64,000 nucleotides of DNA from Strigamia acuminata (GCA_949358305.1 OX442315.1:17758427-17822426), one strand, 5' to 3'; counted from the stretch's first letter, positions 42,749 to 56,800 are shown. Numbers and translations are program-made. Notes: generated by a model from the letters alone, not told the origin.

Positions 42749-43201
42749 GTAAGAAAAAAAAAATATTATTCTCACTCTAAAAATCCAAAAATCCAAACAC
42801 AAAATACAATCATCAATATTCCATCAATCATAGTCCATGCCGTGCGAAAAACAAATTCGCACGTAGAGCTCTGCAGTTGTTTAACAACCGCAACATGTGA
42901 CAGTTGCCATCACCTGTAGAGTTGTTTGCAAAGCAGTAAATTGAAGGCCATTAGCCGACAACACAAAATTCAATGCACACACTTAATTAAACGTGTACAC
43001 GGCTGTCATTCTAAATGGGCACTCGAGTCGAGTAGCATCAGTTTCCATTTTTCTCAACTACTAGAACACGATTCCCTTCCTCCGCATCTTCACTTGTATC
43101 CAAGTGGACATCTAGTGACATTTCCAACAACCACTTTTTATTTTTATTTTTATTTTTAAATTTTTTTTTGTGTGACGTTCTTATTTTTCTCGTCTCTTCA
43201 G

Positions 43202-43507
43202 CATAATGTGCTGACTAAAGCGATCAAAAGTGATCAAAACAAGTCGGGCGTGCAAGTGGCTAACATCGCAGTCACTATTTATAGACCGTCGTACGAGGGT
43301 GTAGGCAAGCAAGCACAAACGCGCTTCTGTATACCTCCAATGTCTCGTGACTTGATCTGCATTTTCGCCCCTTTGGCACTGCTCCCTCGGGAGAATTTTC
43401 GAATGTTGTTTGTTTGTTGGAAAAGCGAGTTGCACTCATCATTCAATGTCACTTCGCTTGCCGATGCTCCTCTCTTTTCTCAGGAAATTCATGGTGAGCA
43501 ACTTTGA
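43202..43507 (+). CDS. Possible second exon of an unidentified gene
   Basis: The open stretch starts HNVLTKAIKSDQNKSGVQ after a good acceptor and stays in frame with the possible exon ending at 42748. Base composition is more balanced than the flanks. No family is recognised, and an internal acceptor-like CTCTTTTCTCAG at about 43472-43483 followed by GTGAGC gives an alternative tiny exon. Weakly supported. Confidence 0.2.
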   Translation, partial: HNVLTKAIKSDQNKSGVQVANIAVTIYRPSYEGVGKQAQTRFCIPPMSRDLICIFAPLALLPRENFRMLFVCWKSELHSSFNVTSLADAPLFSQEIHGEQL

Positions 43508-43699
43508 GGCACTAAAGGATTGGGCGCCCCGACCGTTTATGCTTGAGTGCCTTGCGGTGGAGTTGAAGAAATTGCTTTTTTTTGGGTGTTTTTTGCTTGG
43601 AATTTTATTTTGCACGAAATTTGTACGATTTATTTTGGATTTAGCGATTACTTTAGTTTAATTCGGTAATAATTACACGGTTGTTCGGTTGCTTTTGTG

Positions 43700-46600
43700 G
43701 AAATAAATTCACAAGTGACTTCTGACAGAAAGAAAGAAAGAAAAATACAATTAAATTGAAAGAACATTTAAAAGTTTCTTAGGACTATTACGAAGAATTT
43801 ACGATCTAAGCACGAGTTAATATTGCTTTAATTACCTCACAAAGACGAGACTGAGGAAATTCCAGGATGATGTTTGTGGTGTTGGAGATAAGAGCAAACA
43901 TAGAAGGAGAAAATGTCACAATACCCATTCCATCATCAGCTTTTTGAAAATGAGGCAAATACAGCTGGTGCTCGAGGTATTTCTTTTTAATCTCACCGTT
44001 CTTCCCTTACACAAATTAAAAATATTTTTTTAAAGTTTTTTTCTTTTCTTTTTGTAAACGTAATTAACGTAAAGGTCACGGGAGACATTGAGTGTTAAAA
44101 TCAGCATTATTTTATTTAAAGAGATTATTTTTGCATCACGTAACTCTAAAAATTGCAACGTTTAGACCATTTTTTAAAGGGCCATTTTTAGCTTTAAAAA
44201 AATTAGAACAAGATGAGCGGTGTAAAAGAAAGCAATCTTATTATACAGACGATAAGGAAAATGCCACATTGCACAACCCTTAAAGCATTAACTTAATCAA
44301 TTTCAAGAATGAAACGCTGAGGGATTTCCGTGATGAGAAAAATACGAACCCCTTGTAACCCACGCAAATCATCCATACCGTGCAGTGAAGCTGCACATTT
44401 AAAAGCACCCCTTTGTGTACCAAAGAAAATCGCAAAACCAATTCTAATGTCCAAATGGAAATCAAATTCAATCACATTATTACAATTTTCCCCCCATTTT
44501 TTTGTTTAAAAAAAATAAATATATATAGAATGTACACACAAAAACTTATTTCCAAATTTCCAAGATTTAAATTAAATATGTAACAGTAAAATGGCTTATG
44601 GTAATGTAAATAAAGGCACAAATCAAATATTTAAAATTAAATATCTAGCTGAATAGACGAAATAAAGAATTGTAATTTAAAATTTCCATTTCCCTGGTAG
44701 CACAGTTCAAAAATTCAAGCACAATATGTAAACATTTAAACCTGAAAAAAAAGAAATCAAAACACACACGCCGCAATTTGCCACTTCGTTTCGTTTAATT
44801 GTTTCATTTTAGTCTATTTCTAAAATCCTGTATTTGACTCGCTTCTTCTTATTAAATGCTTTCTTCTACAACGAAATGTGAATATCCGATAATCCAAAAA
44901 GAAGAATGTGGTGACTGAAACGCAAAAGATGTCCGTAACCATGACAACAATAAAATTACCATTGAGCCGTTCATGTAGTTGGAACGGAGATTTTCAATTT
45001 GCCAAAGCTGCAGGTCTAACTCACGATTTCTCCCAACTTCTCCCAGCGAGGCAGCAAGATGACAAAATCATGTAACCGCGCACTTCGGGATTTCCAATTT
45101 TCGTCAATAGAACCGGACCTCTTTCTACCCCGAAAATGATTGCTTTGTGCGACATACGACAGCTCATTAACAACACCTGCAGGATAATGAGGGGATGGGA
45201 TCTCTCAATCAGCACCTACAAATGAGCAAGTGCAAAAAATTCCTCGTAGTCACCATCACCTGCTTCGGGGTGTTTAAAAATCCACCTAATCAACGCCGTT
45301 TTCCAAATCCCTGGACGAAAAATTTGGCTCGTACGGCCAAAGTTCAGTGCGCGTGTTCGGTGGTGAATTTTGCCGTTTCCTTTTCCCGTGGGTAGAATTT
45401 CGCTTCGCGGTCCCGATAACTTTTACCGTTTACGTCGCGACCACCGGATCGCAGTACAGGGGGATGGAAACGTTACTTTCGAAATTCCTCGAACGCGACA
45501 CGCCACCTGGCAGACACCCAAGCAATTCTTCCTGTCACTTTATCAGATATGGAGTCCCCAACTGAGGAAAAAACATGTCATTCACTAACCCCAAAAAGAT
45601 ACGCCTCTCGCTCGCGCACATCTCGTGAATCCCTGGATGCTTCGGAAAGAAAGAGAACGAGGACACCGAGTTTGTCTTGGCAAAAGAGACTAACCGCCAA
45701 CTTTTATCATGAAGCATAGTACCTGAAAATTTACCGTCGAGGGTGGTACGCGTAAAAATTAGCATGTTTCGCCACGGAATCCAAATCGCTGCCAGAAACA
45801 AATTCTTAACCGCCAATAAGGAAAGATTCCCTTTGAAGCGGTGCAAGTTTCAGTTTTTTTCATCTTGTGAGTGATGAATCCCTTTTTAGTTTATTTGTTT
45901 GATGCTTCCGCTTCCGGTTGTCACGCACATCTATTTTATTTGTCGGTGAAAAAAGTCTTTGACGTGATGGATGCGTATGTCAATCATTCTACAGAGAAGG
46001 AATTACGTTGAAACACGTTAAAAATGGTAAAAAAAAAAATTTCTGAGTAAGCTTAAAATAAATTTAAAATTAAAAGAATTTGAAGATAGTTGAAATTGGA
46101 AAACCCAAACCATGCTGTTTTATGACATTTTAATTGCTGCCTCCGTATGGCTGCCCCTTGGCTTCCCTACCGAGCTTTTTCAGAGGTTCTGATCTGAAAA
46201 GAGAGCTTGGGTGACTCTGGTTGAAAGTTAAGGTCATGTTTTCGTTTCGTTTCACTTTGTCTAAATGGCTTTTGTGCTGTCTGCTTTCTTTCTTTACTCT
46301 CTGCGGGTATTGTTTTGACGAGTCATCCAAGAGATCTTGCAGCAGAAGTTATTTCGGTCTTGAGAATGGTTTTTTGATTTGTTGTACTTGAGCTAAGTTT
46401 GTTCAAAAATTGTGTACTTTTTACTTGTTGCTACTGGTCACGTACGCTTCAATAGCTGCTGCATCAGAGAGATAAAATAAAATGTTGTGACGTCAACCGG
46501 TCAAGGAGATTGAACATGAAACAACCTCAAACATTAATAAAAAGTATTTACACAAAATTGGCTGGTGTCTAAGGGTTATGGTGTTAATCTAAGGTCGCAA

Positions 46601-49600
46601 CGGGATGAAATTTCCAATCTTAATCTATTTATTTATAAGAGAATTTGTAGATAATATATAAAAAGGTATTTGGTTAAAAAGTAATAAAATCTTGATTATC
46701 GGCTTTGTTATGGCTGAGACGGACTAGTTTTAGGAATGATAAGAATTATAGTTTAGTAATTAAAAATGAAAGTATTAAAATAATCTTCACTTAACGTCGA
46801 CGATTGTTGATGGCTTCTACGAGTCACTCGTTCCTCAGAATTGGAAGAAACTCGCGATGAAATAAATAAAATAATGATCAACTTGATTTCCCTCAAATTG
46901 ATATTGATGACTCGCTTTTTCTCGTGGAACGGAATCATCTTACTTCGCTCAGCCGCCGATTATCGCTCACACGATAACCTTCGAAAATGGCAAACCAAAT
47001 TGGATTTAATGCAAATGTTTCTCGAATGTTGGAAAGTTTCCGCTTGGACTGTCATTTTCCCCACAGTTAAGGGTTTGCGGCGTAAACCTTCACTGCAGGC
47101 TTACGGTCGTGTCGCAGCGATGTTCGTCCCGGTGCTCCAATCCGACGTGGCGTCAATAAAGGTGACTTCTTCCTCTATTCGCTATCGAGAGTTCACCTTT
47201 TTTAGTCACAAAAAGGGCTAAACTAAGCTACGAAATAAGTAGTTTGCACTTATTCAAGAAAGGAGCCCGACTTTGAGGAAATTACTTCAAACAAACTTGG
47301 AAATTTTCGTGTTTCAACATGTTTCTAAGCTTTCTCTATCTTCAGGAAGTAAGCTTAACACATCCTGTACACATGCGAGCTTAAACTCCCTGGTGTAATT
47401 GCAACACCCGTTTGCAATGCGCACGTTTCATGACAACCAAAATATTAAATTTAATATTTCAACAAAACGGTCGCCATCATTTTCATGAAAATTTCCTTGT
47501 GCCTCGAAATAATCTTCGAGGTCACTAACAAATATTTCATCCAATGTTTGATTTTACTAGAAATCGAGCCGGTACTGTTTGTAATATCAAATGCTTTTAA
47601 GACCAACAAATAAAAGAAATAAAAAAATAACAAACTCCACTGTTTTCCCAAGATTCTACTCGTGTTTTCAATGTAAATAAAAGAAATCGATTATTGTCTG
47701 CCATCTTGAAAGCATATATTTTAACATTAGTTAGTTTTTTTATAACAATATCATTAAAGGTTATTAAAGACGAGTTGAGCATTTTCTGCAGCAGTTTAAA
47801 GATAGATTAAATAAGGAAAAAAGAAGAAGAAAAAAAACGGTGACAAGCAAAATCCCACTTTGCAGTACCCATGTAAACACGTTAAATTGGCAGTTAAGAC
47901 GATACCACGCTTTGCCAACCCCCTAAAACCGTCACATTATCATCTCCTAATTTCTCAAATTGCAAACTTCAGACTGCACGTAATTAATACAGACCGTAAA
48001 ACTTATTAAAACTATTTGATGATATACAATAACCAATTAAAAATATCCTGAGAGCAAAGAACGCTCGTGATCTGACATAACGTTCGAATCAACTAATCCA
48101 ATCCTCAGCTTCCAAGTACGCAACCTGGTGAATATGATTAGCTGCCCGTCCAACCGGTAGCTTAGCAGCCCCTATCAAGTTAATCTCAAATCTAACTCGT
48201 TAAAACTAGTACTCACTGCACATTTCTACTGCGATAATTAACACTGCGCCATCAAAACACATTTAAAACCAGATTTTGCCACACAAGTCGAGGGAATTTC
48301 ACGTGGAATCGACACTTAAAACTCGTTTTTCCTTTTTTTACCCACGGCATTTAATTTGCAGGGACTCAGGGCTGTTTTAATCACTCGATTTTTGGATCAA
48401 CAAGTCATCTAATGAGAAATTGAATTATTAATTCAATTTATTAATATCAAAGGGCAGCGGCCCCAAGGGAAGGAAAAAAGGAAATTAACATGTTGCGTTT
48501 GTAAACAACACGAGATTTCACATCCAATAGGGCGTGACGATTTTATACGTCACGCGCAACGTTGAAGGCCTAAAGACGTGCGGTTCTTTTGATAGGTTTG
48601 CTGGAAATGGTCGTCAGTGGTTCGGAAAATGGCCCCTCTTTCCACCATCGCGTCTCATCAACGTTCATCATCACGAGATGCCCACCATTCTTGTTATGCG
48701 CGCCATTGATTATTCATTTTTTTCTCATCTTTTCTTCGCACGTTTGTGTCAAATGTCAACTCAAAGTACGAATTAGCGTTTTATATTTTTATTTTTGAAA
48801 AATTAATTTATTCATTGTTTTTATTTTAAAAAAAGACAAATTAAAAATAAATTAAAATTAAAATTAAAAAGCGCCGTTGTTTAGATCAGGTGAGAATCAC
48901 CTGCTCACCCCTATTCAGCGTTTAAGAAATGAACTTCAACTCACCCAACGTCACGTGACATGCCACTTTTAGCTCTTTTGATGTAAAACCTTCAATTTGA
49001 ACCGACTTGACATCTACAAATGAAAAATGAAATTGGTGGAAAAAAAAAATTATTAACAAAATGATGAAAATAAAAATAAAAAAAATAAAAAAAAATTATT
49101 AACAAGTTTTAATCAAAAACCGAAAATAAAATAAAGGCAAAAAAGTGCGCCGGCCTTTGGTTATCCATGAAGCCACCTGCTGCCCACTTGGGAATTCCTA
49201 GAAATCTTTCTTTCAACAAGAAAACCGCATCGATCGAACTCAGACGTCCCTACATGCCTTCTTACTCCCATCACTTTTTCCACCCATTCCCTACTGCACT
49301 TAATTGTGTCCATGAAAACTAAGCCCAATTGCTTCCTCCACCATTTTGGCGACAAACAACTTTTACGAAAATGAATATCGCTTACATGCGCAACTAAATT
49401 ACCAAACCCGAAATTCCATTAAATTTATAGATCCCAAATAAAAAATTTATATTAAAAAATAAAGAAAATGAAAAAAAAAAGCCAATATGAGCATCTCCTC
49501 CATTTTGTCCATTTTGTCCTGTTTTTCACTTTTTTTTCTCCCTCAAAATTTTTTTTTTATTTCAAAATTTCAAGTCGACATCATGTTGGAGGATCCTGCA

Positions 49601-50053
49601 AGAGGAACACTGATTTCAACTTTTTTTTTCTTCCTATCTTTTTTTTTCTCGTTTCTTCTTCAACTCCACAAGGAGCGAGTTCGAACGAGGGAAATCAATC
49701 GACCTCCAACATGACGTCAACATCTTTTAAATACATGTCGTAGACAAGTTTCTTGGATTTCTAAGGTCCACCCAGACGATAAATCATCGTGTCTTTTAAA
49801 CTTAGGTTTTCCGGCTCCAAAATGGGCATCGCTCGCAGTCATTTTCCTTCTTCTCTTATTTTTTGACTCATTTCCTCTCGTGGCAGGGGTTTGTCGAGGG
49901 CAAGCCGCCAATTTGTAGTATTCGGAGCAAATAAACCACGGGGAATGACTACCAAGGTGAAGAAGAGAACCCTCCAACCCTCACTTCCTGTCATAGCGAT
50001 TGATGATCCAATTCAGTTTGTGTCGCCTTTCCAAATTAAAAAAAAAAAAACAA
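43700..50053. other. AT-rich non-coding stretch
   Basis: Long AT-rich DNA with microsatellites (GAAA run at about 43729-43742) and a few GC-richer patches (about 45010-45560, 46800-47170, 48500-48700), none with a protein family I can recognise. An inverted repeat GCGTGACG/CGTCACGC (48532-48555) flanks ATTTTATA. Confidence 0.4.
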
Positions 50054-50299
50054 CAGCGCCGGACTTAGCACTTTCGAGGCCCCAAGCATTCCATTTTCCA
50101 AAAATCCAACTTATAAACATAGGATATAATTGAAATAAATATGTACAAGCAATCACTACAATCGTAATATTCACTTCAGCGTGTCATTATGTAATTAAAT
50201 ATTTGAATTAAATTAACTATTATAAAATAACACGTCAAATTATTATGCAAAAAAAATATTTTTGAGGTCCCAAGGTGCTTTACGGTAAGTCCGGCACTG
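50054..50299. mobile_element. Small hAT-like MITE
   Basis: 246-bp unit with inverted ends CAGCGCCGGACTTA (left) and CAGTGCCGGACTTA (right, reverse strand), one mismatch in 14. The similarity resumes further in (GAGGCCCCAAGC versus the reverse of GAGGTCCCAAGG). AAAACAA occurs on both outer sides, compatible with an 8-bp duplication but low-complexity. CAGTG-type ends are common in hAT elements. No coding capacity. Confidence 0.7.
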
Positions 50300-53073
50300 A
50301 AAACAAATAAAAAATTAAATAAAACTTGTAATTGATTGCGTGAAATTTTTAACTAATTGAAGTTATTATTACCGATTTTGATAATCTATAAATGGATGCG
50401 TTTGAGAGAGAAATACCATCGATTTCTTTATTGGCAGGCACGCGGCTTGTGTTTTCAACACGAGACCCCAAATGCAAATGAAATGCGATGCACAAAGAAA
50501 AATACATTAAAATTTTAGCGATGAATCCTTTTCGAAATCTTTGCGTTTCCAAATCTGTAATCGATAGGGAATGAAAATCAAATACCATACTTGTGTTTAT
50601 TTACATATAAATGCAGGAATTAGCCCGGGAAAAAAGTCCAATATCTTCCGAAGACGACAAAAAAAAAGAATTTATGAATAATTCAGGCAAATAAAGAACG
50701 ATAAAAATAAACAAATGGATCCCAAAATTAAACAAAAGCCTAGAGCTGTGTGCAGTCTGTGCACACAATTGAAGAGGATTTTGTCCACAGATGCGTTTCA
50801 AACGCAGAAAGAAAGAAAACATGTTGATTTGGACAAAAACTCTAGAAACTTGAGCGCACGTTAATGTTCCCTGTCTGGGAAGCAAATCACATGTGGCGTC
50901 ACTCATTTCACCAATCCACGTTAATCATCCTTTAAAATAACAAATAAAAAAAATTTCTCCATGGAAACCATTAAAATATAAAGCAGACATTTTATTTTTT
51001 AGAATATATATATTTTTTATACATCAGAACGTGCAAAATCTGCTAAATTTAGCTATATCGGTGGTTTAAAGACGGAAATAAATCGATCTATTTAAATATT
51101 TATAAGAAAAATATATGGCAGTTCATCATTTCCCCTTTGCATGATTTCATTGCTAAATTCCAGGTCTTTTTTTTTCGATCCTCCAATCAATGGCGCAAGA
51201 TGAGTCGCAAAGAAAAACATCACGTTCGATAACTGAACGGATCAATGCAGATAGCAAATTCTGCTTCCGTTTGAGTTTATAGCTTTTCTTTTCTTTTTTC
51301 TTTTTATACTCTTTTACTTTACTATAGTTTAAACCTTGCTAAAACCCTAAGTCACTCGCAATTCGACTTTATCACGGATTGCAGTACGATAAAAACTTAA
51401 CACGCCGCGCTTTTTATTTCTTTCCATTTCTCTTTCTTTCCTTCTTGTAATTGTAATAAAAGCGAGAGAAAAAAAAGGTATCGCCATTTTAAAATTTTGA
51501 AGGACGGGTTTTAAAAAATGTTGTAAGAAGTTCAATCAAACCAATCGATTTCAACCGATTGCGCCCAGGATCAATAAATAACAGTTCTCCTGGCTCTGGG
51601 CACAATTTAATTAAGTTGAAAGAAAGTATTAAAAAAAGGAAACAGGACGATGAAGTCCCTTCTCAACTCAAACATTTTTTTCTTTTCTTCTTTCTTTTTA
51701 CAGAAAATCTTCTTCCTCTCTTAATTTCGTGCATCAACATATTTTTTCTTTAAGTTTTCTTCTCCCCATCACACACAAACAAGAAAAAACCAAGAAAGGA
51801 AAATTCTATTATGTTGTTTTTGTTGTTCCTTCCATATTACGTAAACCGAGATTTCTCTTCTAAACATTGATTGAATCGAAGAAAAGCAGCAAAATTAATA
51901 CGAACCGGCAAAAAAGGGAGGGAAAGGACGCGAAAGGCGATCCATAAATCGTCAGCGCTGCTGTGTTGCATGAACGCGTGAGAGGTGCGTGACGACCTTT
52001 AAACGCGACCTCAATAGGACAGGTGATGAATAGGCATGCCGGTACCTCAGTTCGAAATTTAGGAATATTGCTGGAGGAGACTGGAAAGACTGAAAGAGAT
52101 GGAAACTGGAAAAGCAAAAGACAATCAGAGCAGATGTAACGAGAGAACGACGATCCGCTTTCAGCGCTATCTCTTGACTTAGTTCAACTAAAAGCTAAAA
52201 ATATCCATTTTCAAGTAAAGAAACCATATAAACCTGGCGGTACGGAATTTCGGAGAAGCCATTGTCAAGTTTGCCAATTTTAGACTCTAATTAAATTGAA
52301 ATACAAAAGAGAAAGTGGAGAAGAAAAAAAGAAAAGAAGTTTGAAACAAGAAAGAAGACGTGATTGTAATGAGAAGGCCATACAGGATAAGTCCCTCCCC
52401 ACGAACACTTCATTTCCGGATGGGAGATTGGGATTCTTCACTAGAGGGCACTCAATTAGGAAAGTAATCAATGCACTTAATTCTACAATTACTACTAACG
52501 TCTATCTTGCATACAACCCCGCTGTTCAGTTGAGAATATTTTATTTATGCTCGACTATTCTGCCTCCGTAGGTCAAAATTAGATTCCGTGAAGGGAATCA
52601 ACGTAATCACGACTATTGCATTTCTTGGTATTGTTGGTAGACTTGCTTATGAACACAAATCTAACTTGTGCGTTGTGTATTCAGAAGAGAATCTACACCT
52701 TTCTAGGGAAGGAGCGATGCTTCATCCTCAAGCGTCCTCGACTTAAACTGAATACTGAAAACCACAGCATAGGAATCGCAGGAATGCTATAAATCATTTT
52801 CTGAACACCACCTTGTGGCAAAAACAGAATTCCAGAAATTAATATTTGCTATTCCAAGACTGAGTTGTGGGGATGCGAGAAAAACAGGATACACAGAGCT
52901 TCGAAGCAGGATGCTTTAAGACTTTAAAAATGTTGGTTAAATACCTTTAAAATCATCTAAACCAGCATTCATACACACTGCATTATTATTAAATAAATTA
53001 TATCAACACAAGTTACATTTATTAAGAAATAGTTTTAGTTGTCATAGTTGCAACAAGGATTACATTTTGCATT
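50300..53073. other. AT-rich non-coding stretch
   Basis: No gene, RNA or repeat that I can support. There are short GC-richer patches near 51930-52050 and 52370-52450, but no coherent exons. Confidence 0.4.
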
Positions 53074-53256
53074 TCATTCTGCAAATGTATCGCGAAATCC
53101 TCCGGTTTGAAACGGCGTGAGCAAATTGGTGCATTTTTCAAATTCACTCGGTCTCATTATTCGCATTTGACAAGCCACACATTTGACACGAGTAAAATCT
53201 TTCAGACATCCATAGTAAGAAAGTGATGTGCACATACCTACACATTTCGACTCCAT
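53074..53256 (-). CDS. Uncertain small cysteine-rich ORF
   Basis: 60-codon ORF beginning MESKCVGMCTSLSYYGCLKD and containing KCVACQM and FEKC, six cysteines in its first 43 residues. No signal peptide and no family recognised. GTAGGTATG just after the fifth codon could also be a splice donor. It lies about 70 bp downstream of another minus-strand ORF; the two could be exons of one small gene or chance. Confidence 0.2.
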   Translation of the reverse strand: MESKCVGMCTSLSYYGCLKDFTRVKCVACQMRIMRPSEFEKCTNLLTPFQTGGFRDTFAE

Positions 53257-53329
53257 TATTAAACATCACGAGTCCAACAAGACGAGTTAAAACGAAAACT
53301 GTTGGCAGAAGCGACTGTTGTTACAGATG

Positions 53330-53611
53330 CTAAATTTCACATACGGTTAGAAGCCCATTGTAGTTAAATTTCCGGCTCACCGTATACTTATTTAACACAT
53401 TTAACACACAAGTTAAGCAGCATGAAAATGAGTTATCTGCTGTGAATCCCAATTGCTGCTCAAGGCGAGAACAACTTCGCCCACCAATTGGATATTTCTG
53501 TGGTTTCCCCAGTTGTCGACGGAAACTCAAGGTTGGGTCCTCAAACGTCGTGCCTTTGGGCTCATGTTCAACTGATAGATATAAAATACAGTACAACTCG
53601 TAGGACCACAC
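53330..53611 (-). CDS. Uncertain small ORF
   Basis: 93-residue ORF whose middle (EPKGTTFEDPTLSFRRQLG, then PQKYPIGGRSC) looks more protein-like than its surroundings. A donor-like TACG/GTGAGC follows the CCLTCVLNVLNKY segment, so its true end may be spliced. Not recognised. Confidence 0.2.
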   Translation of the reverse strand: MWSYELYCILYLSVEHEPKGTTFEDPTLSFRRQLGKPQKYPIGGRSCSRLEQQLGFTADNSFSCCLTCVLNVLNKYTVSRKFNYNGLLTVCEI

Positions 53612-53841
53612 AACATTTTATTTCTTATAGCAATGACAAAACGGCAATTGTAAATAACGGTGTCAAGACGCTGTTGGTACATTCTAGCTTCGTTTGAATG
53701 GAAATGGGAATGCGCAGGTGTTCGTTTTCCAAGTATCAATAGTTTCGTATAATTTGATTTAATTTCGTAATTTGTGAAAAATCTTACTGCTGCAGGAATT
53801 TTGCACTCGGAATGAATACAATTTGCAAACGAAGCCCTCAA

Positions 53842-56800
53842 AGTATAGAAAATTAATTAATTAATATTCAAAGAATATTTTATTGCACAAGTTGAATATA
53901 AACTGCAGTAATATTATACCCTGATAAAGTAAACGCAAACTTTAGTATTTGTATATGAGATATCTAGCAAACGAAAAATTTGTAATTCAATATTAACTCT
54001 TATTATCAACACACCGCCATTTTAAATGAACAGTAAATTGGCTCTACATCCCTTAATTAACCCTTCACTTTCGACGTGTATCTACATCTAACTCTATGCG
54101 TAATTCGAGCCGAAGTGGCAATCAATTACAGTAGTTGAACAACGGTGCCGTAATTTTTTTTTTCTTCTATACAGATGTCTTTTCTTGGAGAAATAAATCG
54201 TGTAAAAAGTGTTACACAAAATTGCAAAACGGAGAAAGGGAAAATATATTTGAATTCACAGTGGCAGTCAAATTTTTTTTCCTAAAGAATACGGAAATTG
54301 CTGGCTGCGTGCTGTCAGTAGTGCAGTGCACTGTAGAAGTCTAGTAAATTTTTATTAACCAAAATTAAGTTAGAAAATTTGATGACGATCATTAAAATGG
54401 GTTAAAGTTAAACCAAGCCAGGGAGCATTTGTACTGCAAAGTAAAGAATTGGTTCAAATAAAATAAAATCTCATTTTAAATAAAAATAAAATTATTCTAG
54501 TCAAAATTAATTTAAAACCCATTCTAAGTTCTTTAAATCCTTATAATTCAGTTTAAAATGTCAAGCTTTAGAACAAATCGAATTATCATGATATAAAATG
54601 ATTTACTATAACTCAAAGTCAGTTTCAATTTAAAGCATTTCTGACAAAAAGCTTCAGGAATCAACTAGTTTTTCAACTATTATAATGTATGATCTTAGCC
54701 ATGTTAGCCTGGGGATTGGATACCATGGGGAGGGACGCATACTCACGTAAAATAAGACTAGGGACTTCAGATTGTTGGGTTGTTGGCCTTTATTAATCGT
54801 TGTCTAGGGGTTGGAGTCTCCCGTCTACCCACGTGTTGGCAGTGCCGCGAAGGCATGCCACACAAGCAACCGACCAATCAGACCTATCAGACCAGAAGAA
54901 GAAATAACTGGAATTCCCATACAATTGCAGTTTATCAGCTAGAGTAGATGCACTCTTTTTCATTCACTTTATAGCAGGAGATCTTGACCAAATTGATTTG
55001 ATTTGTTGTAATTTTGTTTGAAAATTACACTTATGAAATAAACCAGGCTGATCTTGACTGCACATCTGGAATTGAACAAGCAATGCAATTAGGACTCTTT
55101 CGTATAGTCAATATTTATTAACCAGAAATATTTTACAGCAAACAGTAAAAGCCAATCATTAGCTCTGGATGTGTTTCCAAAAATACTTGTGATGACATAT
55201 ATATGTTCAACACACGACTGCGCGCGATACACCCTTAATATAGCTTTCAAAGCGTGCTAACTTCTAATTGTAATTGCTGCATTTTTTTAGCATTCAAACT
55301 TGACCATCCTACAACTAAAATTACTTTAAAATTCTTATTGAATTTATAAAATTTAACAGGTAAAAGTTAATGCATGGAATAGTCGTCTGGTTAATTTATG
55401 AGAGTCTTGGGACAAGAAGCATAGCCCCATTGGCTCGAGTAAATTAATAATTAAATTTCTATAAAATACTTAGTGAAGAGTTCAAATTTTTCCCCATTTC
55501 CAGCCCCAACACTGATTCTTAGCTGCCCCTGCCACACAATTTTAATACGACTTATTCCCTCACCGATTCTAATATTAATTTAGTACCTGACCAAACCCAC
55601 ATCACTTGCCAAACAAGTGCAATGTGATTGATGATAGTTCATTTGGTCACGTGTTATACCAAGTTCAACAGAAAACATCAAAAAAGCGGAAATTGGGTGG
55701 CCATCTTAATTAGCCGTGTATATTGGCCACCAGATGGCACCATGAGTTATTCAACCGTACTTTCTGTCCAAGTTCGACTTCAAAGTAATCAAGGTAATGA
55801 GCTCCATTATTGTTTAATTGTGTAATAATTTAAATTCTAAAAAAAAAAAAAAACCAAATTCTAAAATTACAAAACAAAAAATACAGGAAACCAACCAACC
55901 TTACCACCACCAACGACACAATCCAGACTCGTAAAACCACCAGAAGCCTCACGTAAAAACAAAACATGACCCAAAACACCCTATTTCAATATCACACCAA
56001 AAACAAACGGAATCAAGCACCAACAGTGTCGGTTTGGTGGCGTCTGGCTTGGCTCTGGGTTAATCAGCAGTATTTTCTGGATTGACTAACTTGGCATGAT
56101 TGTACGCTATATACCATACACAACACGTCTAAAATGCTGGTCAAGAAATTAATATATCAGCCCAGCTTTCTTGTCACAGCTGAATGAAGCTAATTGATTT
56201 CCCATCCTTCATTTTGACATCCTTGATTACATGAAATGTGTCCTGAACACTATACATACAGTACTTGGTGCAACAAAAATAGAAAATAGCCTCAAATCAA
56301 GAACCAACTGTGTTACCATAATCTACTACAGTAACATTAATTACTAGCAATGAACAACAAACTCACATCATCATTTGTACTCAAATAAAAAAAATTAAGC
56401 TTAAAAAGCTAGTAATACTAAACCAACAATTTTTTTAAGTCAATGCAGGTTTCTTTTTATATTTAGTTAAAAATGCATGCTTTTAAAAGCAACCTATGTT
56501 TTGAACATTATTGTTCTTCTAAAAACAATTGCTCTATAGCCTAATTTTTTTTATAACATACGTATTAACGTATTTATTTTAAAACTTATTCCCGGTCCCA
56601 CAATAGTACTTATTGCATTCTCCCCGAGATAATGATTCTTGTGGTACTATAGGCAATAACCCGTATGCATCTAACTTAAGATAACCCTAAACCTAATCAT
56701 TTCCTATTTGAACATACAAGTAAATCATTGTCATTGGATCTGGTCAGTACTTAAATTAATGGACCCGTGTTAGTCTGATTTAAGATGTACATAAAGCAAG

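Noticed and set aside
46841-47221. 126-residue plus-strand ORF
   Set aside because: No recognisable domain, no promoter or splice context, and composition follows the local DNA.
54700-54890. Solo LTR in minus orientation
   Set aside because: There is an AATAAA-like site on the minus strand and TG/CA-type borders can be drawn, but no target duplication and no second copy in the window to confirm edges.
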